From CAZMXI01 sp964570205 (GTDB lineage Bacteria > Planctomycetota > Phycisphaerae > Tepidisphaerales > Tepidisphaeraceae), in assembly GCA_964570205.1 (NCBI GenBank), contig CAZMXI010000168.1, forward strand, positions 1 through 10,691: DNA of 10,691 bases, in the 5' to 3' direction. Positions 1-8,017 of the stretch are shown piece by piece. The translations under genes were made by a program, and so were the position numbers. The stretch's first letter is position 1. Each line of letters opens with the position of its first letter. The notes below the pieces were generated by a model. It was not told the origin of the DNA. It saw only the letters and a list, made by a program, of their open reading frames with translations, and did no database searches.

Positions 1-174
1 GGCAAGTCATGGACTCGCCCGGCGACCCTCGCCGGCGCGCCCGACAGTCGGGCAACGTGGGGCAGCCTGCATACGCTTCGCAGCGGCAGGGTCATGGTCT
101 TGACCACGTGGCAGAACCGGATCTGGTATAAGGTCCTTTCGAACGCGTCCGGCGAAGACCGCGTGCCAAGATGA
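1..174 (+). CDS. C-terminal fragment of an Asp-box (sialidase/BNR-like) protein, 5' truncated
   Basis: Frame 1 is open from the window edge to a TGA at 172-174 and gives 57 residues. It opens with GKSWTRP, which resembles the end of an Asp-box (S-x-D-x-G-x-T-W) as found in sialidases and other BNR-repeat beta-propellers, followed by a stretch of the type GSLHTLRSGRVMVL that often follows such a box. Third codon positions are mostly G or C, as in the genes downstream. After the TGA the same frame continues at 175-225 with a coding-like SSWRDGFEDFTLIAGTC and a second TGA at 226-228, so the gene may be interrupted by a nonsense codon. Only the tail is visible, so family and substrate cannot be fixed; a glycosidase-like secreted protein is the likeliest reading. 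The gap to the next start (110 bp) argues against tight coupling to the peptidase genes. Confidence 0.4.
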   Translation, partial: GKSWTRPATLAGAPDSRATWGSLHTLRSGRVMVLTTWQNRIWYKVLSNASGEDRVPR

Positions 175-269
175 TCCTCATGGCGCGACGGCTTCGAGGA
201 TTTCACGCTGATCGCCGGTACGTGCTGACTCGGCAGGCTGGAGGGCTTTCGGGCGTGAGGCCGGCCGAT

Positions 270-285
270 TAGGATGCCCTTCCTA
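270..285 (+). promoter_or_regulatory. Possible TAGGAT -10 box / start-site hairpin before the aminopeptidase gene
   Basis: TAGGAT at 270-275 fits the TANNNT pattern of a -10 box 9 nt before the ATG at 285, with only a poor -35 match (TTTCGG, 247-252) at 17 bp spacing. The same bases contain AGGA (271-274), a possible ribosome binding site 10 nt from the ATG. TAGGA (270-274) can also pair with TCCTA (281-285) around a 6-nt loop, which would cover both AGGA and the first base of the start codon. These readings compete, and none is strong. Confidence 0.2.
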
Positions 286-1580
286 TGCGTCACCAACACG
301 TCGATCCGAAGCTGTTTGTCGAGAACCGCCATCGCCTCGCAAAGCTGCTCTTACCGAATTCTCTGGCCGTGGTGAATGCGAACGACATCCTGCCCACCAA
401 TGCGGATGGCTCACTCCGCATGCACCCGAACTCGGATCTGTTCTACCTCACAGGGGTGGAGCAGGAGCAGACGATTCTGCTGCTTGCCCCCGACGCGGCC
501 GACGAAAAGCTGCGCGAGGTGCTCTTCGTCCGCGAGACCAGCGATCTGCTGAAGGTCTGGGAGGGCCACAAGCTGACCAAGGAACAGGCCACCGAGGTCT
601 CGGGCATCCGCAGTGTGAAATGGCTGTCGGATTTCCCCGGCGTGTTCCGCCAGCTCATGTGTGATGTGGAGCACGTCTACCTCAACAGCAACGAGCACAA
701 GCGGGCCACCGTGGAGGTGCAGACGCGCGATGACCGGTTTGTCCGCGAATGCCAGGAGCGCTACCCGCTGCACCAGTACCACCGCCTCGGCCGGCTCATG
801 AACCGCCTTCGCATCGTCAAGAGCGAGCGGGAGGTCGAACTGCTGAAGAAGGCCGTCGAGATCACGGCCAAGGGTTTCGATCGCGTGCTGAAATTCGTCG
901 AGCCGGGCGTCACTGAGATGGAGGTGGAGGCCGAGTTCGCCCACGAGTTCATCCGCAGGGGCGGCCGGTTTGCCTACACGCCCATCATCGCGGCCGGCAA
1001 GAACGCCTGCGTGCTGCACTACATCGACAACGATCGGCCCTGCAAGCAAGGCGATGTGTTGCTCTTGGATGTGGCGGCCGCCTATGCCAACTACAACGCC
1101 GACCTGACGCGGACGATTCCCGTCAGCGGGCGGTTTACCCGCCGCCAGAGGCAGGTCTACCAGGCAGTCCTGCGGGTCATGCGGGCCTCGATCCGGGGTG
1201 CGACCGTGGGCAAGCTGCACCGCGACTGGCAGAAGGAATCCCAGGCGATGATGAACGAGGAACTGCTCAGCCTGGGCCTGATCAAGCCGGCCGACATCCG
1301 CAAACAGAAGGAGGATGAACCGGCCTGCCGCAAGTATTTCATGCACGGACTGGGCCATCCGCTGGGGCTGGATGTGCATGATGTGGGGTTCCTCACCGAG
1401 CCGTTTGCGCCTGGATGGGTGTTGACGGTCGAGCCGGGCATCTATATTCCGGAAGAGGGCTTCGGGGTGCGCCTGGAGAACGACATCGTGGTGACGGACA
1501 ACGGCCCGGTGGATATGATGGCGGGCATTCCAGTGGAAGCGGAGGAGATTGAGCAGCGCATGGCGCGGCGGAAGGGGTGA
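285..1580 (+). CDS. pepP: Xaa-Pro aminopeptidase (aminopeptidase P, M24B)
   Basis: This metalloenzyme of 431 residues removes the N-terminal residue from peptides whose second residue is proline. It has no signal peptide, so it should act in the cytoplasm. Residues about 5-140 form the creatinase/AMP_N domain (with LFYLTGV) and about 185-425 the pita-bread catalytic domain. The five di-metal ligands are all visible: D262 (LLLD), D273 (NADLTRT), H358 (HGLGHPLG), E383 (VEPG) and E398 (RLEND). The conserved H245 (VLHY) and H365 (DVHD) are also present. The 11-residue D-D spacing and overall length match E. coli PepP (441 aa, from memory). The ATG at 285 begins just ahead of the conserved domain. 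The product would finish off X-Pro peptides imported by the transporter encoded immediately downstream. Creatinase or prolidase are less likely given the PepP-like AMP_N region. Confidence 0.93.
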   Translation: MRHQHVDPKLFVENRHRLAKLLLPNSLAVVNANDILPTNADGSLRMHPNSDLFYLTGVEQEQTILLLAPDAADEKLREVLFVRETSDLLKVWEGHKLTKEQATEVSGIRSVKWLSDFPGVFRQLMCDVEHVYLNSNEHKRATVEVQTRDDRFVRECQERYPLHQYHRLGRLMNRLRIVKSEREVELLKKAVEITAKGFDRVLKFVEPGVTEMEVEAEFAHEFIRRGGRFAYTPIIAAGKNACVLHYIDNDRPCKQGDVLLLDVAAAYANYNADLTRTIPVSGRFTRRQRQVYQAVLRVMRASIRGATVGKLHRDWQKESQAMMNEELLSLGLIKPADIRKQKEDEPACRKYFMHGLGHPLGLDVHDVGFLTEPFAPGWVLTVEPGIYIPEEGFGVRLENDIVVTDNGPVDMMAGIPVEAEEIEQRMARRKG

Positions 1581-1676
1581 AAGCCGCGGCCGCCCGGCGG
1601 CGGGATGCTCGCGTTGGGGCTTCGCGTCCGGTATCTTCCGCGACAACAAAGCGGATCAGCGGCACCATTTCGTACG

Positions 1677-1680
1677 GGAG
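1677..1680 (+). promoter_or_regulatory. Ribosome binding site GGAG deciding the transporter start
   Basis: GGAG lies 7 nt before the ATG at 1688. It favours that start over the in-frame GTG at 1577, which overlaps the aminopeptidase stop (GTGA, 1577-1580) and would add a 37-residue Arg/Ala-rich leader that does not resemble the N-terminus of the family. The 107-bp stretch 1581-1687 otherwise holds only a short GC-rich hairpin (GCCGC/GCGGC, 1589-1601) without a T tract. Confidence 0.6.
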
Positions 1681-1687
1681 ACGTTGC

Positions 1688-3490
1688 ATGGCCACACTGA
1701 ACTACGCGACGCCACATACGCAGGACAGAACATTCCTGGGACATCCGGTCGGGTTGTTCCTGCTGTTCCTGGTCGAGATGTGGGAGCGGTTCAGCTATTA
1801 CGGGATGCGGGCGCTCTTGGTGCTGTACTTAGTCAGGGCGGCCGATGCGCCGAATCCCGGGCGAGGCTGGACCGACGCGCGGGCCAGCACGCTGTTTGGA
1901 TGGTATACCGGGCTGGCGTATCTGTTGCCGATCTTCGGCGGGATCATCGCAGACAAGTTGATCGGCACCCACCGCTCGATGGTGGTGGGGGGCTTGATCA
2001 TCGCCTTGGGGCATATTGCACTGGCCATCTCCGGCATGGGTTCGCTCGGACACACCGACCTGGGTATGTCCATCTTCATCATGGGCCTGGCCCTGATCGT
2101 TCTGGGCACGGGCCACTTCAAGCCCACAGTGTCCGTGATGGTGGGGCAGCTCTATGCGCCGGGCGATCCCCGGCGTGACGGCGCTTTCTCGATCTTCTAC
2201 ATGGGCATCAACCTCGGGGCGTTCCTGTGCGCGTTTGTCTGCGGTACGCTCGGAGAAAAGCAGGGTTGGCACTGGGGCTTTGGGGCGGCGGCCGTGGGCA
2301 TGCTGGCCGGATTGTTCTTGTACCTGATTGGCCGGCCGTTGTACCTGCGCGGCATCGGCGAAGCGCCTGCCGGCCGGGCCAACGTGGCGCCACTGTTCGT
2401 GCTGCTGAGCATCGTTCTGGCGGCGGGTTTTGCGGTGTTGTTCCACCGCGGCGCGCTCTCTTGCGTCCAGGAAATCATGCGGAAGGAAGTCGCGATCGGC
2501 CTGGGCATCGTCATTGTGGGTTTGGCCGCATGGTTCGTCGCGATCCAGCAGCCCGACGATCGTGGACCGGTCTCGGCGATCTTCCTGTTCATGTTCTTCA
2601 ACGCGTTCTTTTGGGTCGCCTTCGAACAGGCCGGCTCCTCCATCAATCTCTTCACCGACCGCTTCACGGACCGCACACTCTCCTTGGCGCCGTGGTACGT
2701 GTCATTCTGCACCACGCCGAGTATGTCCCTCGGCGCAGTTATCTTCTTGGTCGGGCTGATCGCTGCGGGCTGGTTTGCATTCGTGATCGTCTCGCAGAAC
2801 GCCGCCGGCCGGTTCGGCCGAGCCGTCGGTGCATTGGGCGTATTTCTGTTGGGCCTCGGGGTGGCGGCGATCGGCGTCCTAAAAGCCTTTGGCTGGCTCT
2901 CCTGGGCCGCCATGCACGAAGTCCCCACCACCTGGTTCCAGTCGGTGAATCCCCTGTTCATCATCATGCTTGCCCCCGTCTTCGGTGGCGTATGGACGAT
3001 CCTGGCCCGCAGAAAGCTCAATCCCTCCCAGCCCGTCAAAATTGCCCTCGGCCTGATCTTCCTCGGCCTTGGCTACGTCGTCATCACCTGGGGCGCCCTG
3101 GCCGTCGAGGCCGGCTCCCCCGAGACCGCGCTGGCCAAGACCTCCATGCTCGTCATCGTCGCCACCTACGCTCTCCACACCATCGGCGAGCTCTGCCTCT
3201 CACCCACCGGCCTGTCGTTCGTCACGCGGGTCGCTCCGGTGCGGTTCGTGTCGCTGCTGATGGGCATCTGGTTCATCTCCAGCTTCATCGCTAACCTCAG
3301 TGGCGGTCTGATCGCGGCCAAGGTGGAGGCGATCGAGAAAGGAACACTCTCCCTGCCGTGGTATCAATGGTTCAAGTTGGGCGGGCAGGCGGATTTCTTC
3401 CTGTTGTTTGTGATCAGCTCGCTGGGCGCTGGGCTGCTGATCCTGATCCTGACGCCCCTGCTCAAGCGCCTGCTGCACGGCCGGGAATGA
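1688..3490 (+). CDS. POT/PTR2-family proton-coupled oligopeptide transporter
   Basis: This is an inner-membrane major-facilitator protein importing di- and tripeptides with protons. From the ATG at 1688 it has 600 residues. Family marks: the ExxER motif E30-M-W-E33-R34 in helix 1; the PTR2 region around residues 71-90 (GWYTG...ADKL); K145 in GTGHFKPTVSV; the second PTR2 signature at 167-179 (FSIFYMGINLGAF); W309 and FEQ (312-314) in helix 7; WFQSVNP (416-422) before helix 8; and E501 in GELCLSPTGLS of helix 10. I count about 16 hydrophobic segments, against 14 usual in bacterial members. The extra two lie at about residues 332-411, between helices 7 and 8. The start is chosen from the GGAG site and because conservation begins near FLGHPVG. 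The next gene starts 27 bp after its stop, suggesting co-transcription with the lipoprotein peptidase that would generate its substrates. Confidence 0.93.
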   Translation: MATLNYATPHTQDRTFLGHPVGLFLLFLVEMWERFSYYGMRALLVLYLVRAADAPNPGRGWTDARASTLFGWYTGLAYLLPIFGGIIADKLIGTHRSMVVGGLIIALGHIALAISGMGSLGHTDLGMSIFIMGLALIVLGTGHFKPTVSVMVGQLYAPGDPRRDGAFSIFYMGINLGAFLCAFVCGTLGEKQGWHWGFGAAAVGMLAGLFLYLIGRPLYLRGIGEAPAGRANVAPLFVLLSIVLAAGFAVLFHRGALSCVQEIMRKEVAIGLGIVIVGLAAWFVAIQQPDDRGPVSAIFLFMFFNAFFWVAFEQAGSSINLFTDRFTDRTLSLAPWYVSFCTTPSMSLGAVIFLVGLIAAGWFAFVIVSQNAAGRFGRAVGALGVFLLGLGVAAIGVLKAFGWLSWAAMHEVPTTWFQSVNPLFIIMLAPVFGGVWTILARRKLNPSQPVKIALGLIFLGLGYVVITWGALAVEAGSPETALAKTSMLVIVATYALHTIGELCLSPTGLSFVTRVAPVRFVSLLMGIWFISSFIANLSGGLIAAKVEAIEKGTLSLPWYQWFKLGGQADFFLLFVISSLGAGLLILILTPLLKRLLHGRE

Positions 3491-3506
3491 GCGGGCAAGG
3501 GAGAGC

Positions 3507-3510
3507 GAGG
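3507..3510 (+). promoter_or_regulatory. Ribosome binding site GAGG of the prolyl oligopeptidase gene
   Basis: GAGG lies 7 nt before the ATG at 3518. This spacing supports that start over the in-frame ATG at 3530, which would shorten the n-region by four residues. It sits inside the 27-bp gap after the transporter stop, leaving no room for a separate promoter there. Confidence 0.6.
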
Positions 3511-3517
3511 AACAATC

Positions 3518-5695
<2,178 letters not shown>

Positions 5696-5730
5696 ATGGC
5701 TGCGAAGTGGTCACACATCAGAAATGCCGA

Positions 5731-5734
5731 GGAG
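5731..5734 (+). promoter_or_regulatory. Ribosome binding site GGAG deciding the S46 peptidase start
   Basis: GGAG (in GAGGAG, 5728-5734 region) precedes the ATG at 5744 by 9 nt. An alternative in-frame ATG at 5696 directly follows the upstream TGA (TGAATG, 5693-5698) but has no such site. It would also put 16 mostly polar residues in front of a good lipoprotein signal peptide. The 5744 start is therefore preferred. Confidence 0.6.
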
Positions 5735-5743
5735 TGGCCGACC

Positions 5744-7873
5744 ATGAGGATTCAATACATCATCGTTGCGGTGCTGCTGGTCGCATGCGGCTGCCAGAAT
5801 GCGCCTGTTCAAGCCGTCAAGGATCATTCAACCGCGCCGGGCGGTCCGGTTTGTGCCGCGGTGCCTCGCACCGGCGATGAGGGAATGTGGACGCTGGACA
5901 ACCTGCCCCTGGCCAATCTGAAGGAGCGCTATGGCTTCGCGCCAACGCCTGAGTGGATCAGGCATCTCCAGCTTTCCGCAGTGCGATTCGGCGGTGCATC
6001 GGGCGCGGTGGTGTCGCCCGACGGCCTGGTGGTCACGAACCACCACGTTGCACTGGGCCAGCTTCAGAAGCTCTCGACGCCACAGAAGGACTACGTGCGC
6101 GATGGGTTCCGCGCTGCCAACCAGGCGGAGGAGATGCCCTGCCCCGACCAGGAGCTGACCATCCTCGTCTCGATGGAGGATGTGACCCGGCGTGTGGTTG
6201 CCGCGGTGAATCCCAAGGCCTCGCAGCAGGTGCAGAACCGGCAGCGAAAAGCGGAAATCGCGCGGATTGAGAAAGAATCGACCGAGAGCACCGGGCTTAA
6301 GAGCGATGTGGTGTCGCTCTATGACGGCGGGGAATACTGGCTCTATCGCTACAAGCGGTATACGGATGTGCGCCTGGTCATGGCGCCGGAAATTCAGGCT
6401 GCGTTCTTCGGCGGCGACTACGACAACTTCACCTACCCCCGTTTCTGCCTCGACTTCGCCTTCTTCCGCCTCTATGAGGAGGGCAAGCCAGCCAACACCT
6501 CCGAGCATTACCTGAAGTGGAGCCGATCGGGCGCGCCCGAGGGCGAGCTGGTGTTTGTCGCGGGCCATCCCGGTTCGACTCGACGTCTGCGAACCGTCAG
6601 CCAGCTCGAATTCGACCGCGACTATCGCCTGCCGACATCTCTGCGCAACCTGGCCCAGCGGCGCAAGGTCCTCTACGAATACGCCGCCCGTGGCCCCGAG
6701 CAGGCCCGCCAGGCGCAGGGCCTCATCTTCGGTGTCGAGAACAGCCTAAAGGCCCTCACCGGCCAGTACGAGGGCCTGCAAGATCCGGCCGTCTTCCAGC
6801 GGCTCAAGACTGCCGAGGACACCCTCCGCAAGTTGGCTAAATCGGACAAGCAGACGGCTGATGCCGCCGGAGCCTGGAACAGGATCGCCGCGGCTATGCG
6901 CAAGGCCGAGAAACGCCACACGGAGCTCACCTACTACTGGCTTGGCGGCTCGAGCCTCATCCACATCGCCACCGACATCGTCCGCTACGTCGTCGAGATC
7001 GAGAAGCCCAACGACAATCGCTATGAGGAATTCCGTGACTCGAACCTGCCGTCGTTCGAGCGGCGGCTCTACTCCCCGGCCCCGATCTACCCGGAACTGG
7101 ATGAACACCTGCTGGCCCACACGCTGGTCGAAGCCCTCGCGGCGCTCGGTCCAAGGGACAAGTTGATCATCGCCGCGCTGAATGGCAGGGATCCCAAGGC
7201 CGTCGCGCATGAGCTGGTCGCCGGCACGAAGCTGGTCGACCCGGAGTTCCGGCGCGCGCTGGTCAAAGGCGGCCGGCAGGCGGTGGAACGGTCCGGCGAC
7301 CCGCTCATCCAGTGGGCGCGTCGGCTCGATCCCACATGGCGCGAGCTGCGCGACTGGAGCGAGGACAACATCCAGAGCGTCAATGCGCTGGAGGGCCACA
7401 AGATCGCCAAGGCCCGTTTCGCGGTCTACGGCCGCAATGCCTACCCGGACGCCACCGGTACGCTGCGGCTCAGCTTCGGCCGGATTCTGGGCTATGAACT
7501 GGGCACGACCCGCGTGCCGTTCAAGACCACGTTTTTTGGCCTGTTCGCCCGTGCGGCCGACTTCGACAACAAGCCGCCATTCAACCTGGCCGGCAGTGTC
7601 GCCCAGCGCTACACCGCCATCGATCCCAACACTCCGCTTAACTTTGTCAGCACCAACGACATCATTGGCGGCAACTCCGGCAGCCCGGTGGTCAACCGCC
7701 AGGGAGAGTACGTGGGCCTGATCTTCGACGGCAATATTCAGAGCCTGGTATGGGCCTATGCCTATGGCGACCAGGCCGGCCGTTCCGTCTCCGTGCACTC
7801 CAGCGCCATTCTGGAGGCCCTGCGGAAGGTCTACGAAATGCCCTGGCTGGTGAAGGAACTGACCGGCGAGTAA
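5744..7873 (+). CDS. S46 family dipeptidyl peptidase (DPP7-type), lipoprotein
   Basis: This chymotrypsin-fold serine exopeptidase of 709 residues should release dipeptides from peptide N-termini outside the cytoplasm. The signal peptide ends in LVAC, making C15 the likely lipidated residue. The mature protein starts the family with GMWTLDNLP. The probable triad is H101 (VTNHHVALG), D227 (GGDYDNFTYPR) and S645 (GGNSGSPVV). The position that sets P1 preference in this family, 18 residues after the serine (Gly673 in DPP7, Arg673 in DPP11), is G663 in FDGN, which predicts hydrophobic rather than acidic P1 residues. HHV replaces the HHC common in Porphyromonas enzymes. The gene starts 48 bp after the POP stop and probably shares its transcript. 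Its dipeptide products are direct substrates for the POT transporter. Family assignment is firm; the P1 preference is inference from one residue. Confidence 0.92.
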   Translation: MRIQYIIVAVLLVACGCQNAPVQAVKDHSTAPGGPVCAAVPRTGDEGMWTLDNLPLANLKERYGFAPTPEWIRHLQLSAVRFGGASGAVVSPDGLVVTNHHVALGQLQKLSTPQKDYVRDGFRAANQAEEMPCPDQELTILVSMEDVTRRVVAAVNPKASQQVQNRQRKAEIARIEKESTESTGLKSDVVSLYDGGEYWLYRYKRYTDVRLVMAPEIQAAFFGGDYDNFTYPRFCLDFAFFRLYEEGKPANTSEHYLKWSRSGAPEGELVFVAGHPGSTRRLRTVSQLEFDRDYRLPTSLRNLAQRRKVLYEYAARGPEQARQAQGLIFGVENSLKALTGQYEGLQDPAVFQRLKTAEDTLRKLAKSDKQTADAAGAWNRIAAAMRKAEKRHTELTYYWLGGSSLIHIATDIVRYVVEIEKPNDNRYEEFRDSNLPSFERRLYSPAPIYPELDEHLLAHTLVEALAALGPRDKLIIAALNGRDPKAVAHELVAGTKLVDPEFRRALVKGGRQAVERSGDPLIQWARRLDPTWRELRDWSEDNIQSVNALEGHKIAKARFAVYGRNAYPDATGTLRLSFGRILGYELGTTRVPFKTTFFGLFARAADFDNKPPFNLAGSVAQRYTAIDPNTPLNFVSTNDIIGGNSGSPVVNRQGEYVGLIFDGNIQSLVWAYAYGDQAGRSVSVHSSAILEALRKVYEMPWLVKELTGE

Positions 7874-7883
7874 ATCGCTCCGG

Positions 7884-7889
7884 TTGACA
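7884..7889 (+). promoter_or_regulatory. Perfect -35-like TTGACA after the S46 gene
   Basis: TTGACA begins 11 nt after the S46 stop codon and matches the sigma-70 -35 consensus exactly. At the expected spacing the -10 region is poor (GATTCC, 7907-7912, 17 bp). It is a candidate element for separate transcription of the last peptidase gene, not a proven promoter. Confidence 0.3.
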
Positions 7890-7934
7890 TGAATGCGTTC
7901 AGCGCCGATTCCCCTGCGGATGGAAGCAATCCCT

Positions 7935-7949
7935 TGTGCGTCACGCACA
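7935..7949. promoter_or_regulatory. Perfect inverted repeat TGTGCGT-C-ACGCACA, candidate operator
   Basis: Two 7-bp arms are exact reverse complements around a single base, in the middle of the 144-bp intergenic region and 68 bp before the next start codon. A 7+1+7 dyad is the size of a homodimeric regulator site. With transcription from the TTGACA box it would lie in the early transcribed region, where a repressor would act. With transcription from TATATT (8005-8010) it would lie near -70, a usual activator position. The loop is too short for a good RNA hairpin, which favours a protein-binding site. Confidence 0.4.
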
Positions 7950-8004
7950 GGCATTGGACGAAAACCACCACCGTCGTCGGCCTGCCGTGTTTGCCCGGTG
8001 CGTG

Positions 8005-8010
8005 TATATT
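8005..8010 (+). promoter_or_regulatory. -10-like TATATT placed for a leaderless transcript
   Basis: TATATT (preceded directly by TG) ends 7 nt before the ATG at 8018. A start about 7 nt downstream of a -10 box would put the first transcribed base at the start codon. No clear -35 lies 17 bp upstream, and only GGGCGG (8011-8016) could serve as a weak ribosome site. The strong match in a GC-rich background is the main evidence. Confidence 0.35.
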
Positions 8011-8017
8011 GGGCGGC

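Noticed and set aside
1589..1601. GCCGC/GCGGC hairpin after the aminopeptidase gene as a terminator
   Set aside because: The 5-bp stem has no T tract after it and arises easily in GC-rich sequence.
411..1649. Long - strand open frame of 412 codons opposite the aminopeptidase gene
   Set aside because: It is a shadow of a GC-rich gene: His/Arg/Leu-rich composition and no recognisable motif, while the + strand frame has all metal ligands of PepP.
1577..1687. GTG start at 1577 overlapping the aminopeptidase stop (GTGA), giving a 637-residue transporter
   Set aside because: The added 37 residues are Arg/Ala-rich and unlike POT N-termini, and the ATG at 1688 has a well-placed GGAG. Translational coupling remains possible but is not needed.
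2227..3294. + strand frame of 355 codons overlapping the transporter
   Set aside because: It is Arg/Pro/His-rich without hydrophobic segments or motifs, whereas the overlapping frame is a clear POT transporter.
7889..8017. In-frame upstream ATG of the last peptidase, adding 43 residues
   Set aside because: It would place a polar segment ahead of a normal Sec signal peptide and would overlap the TTGACA box and inverted repeat.
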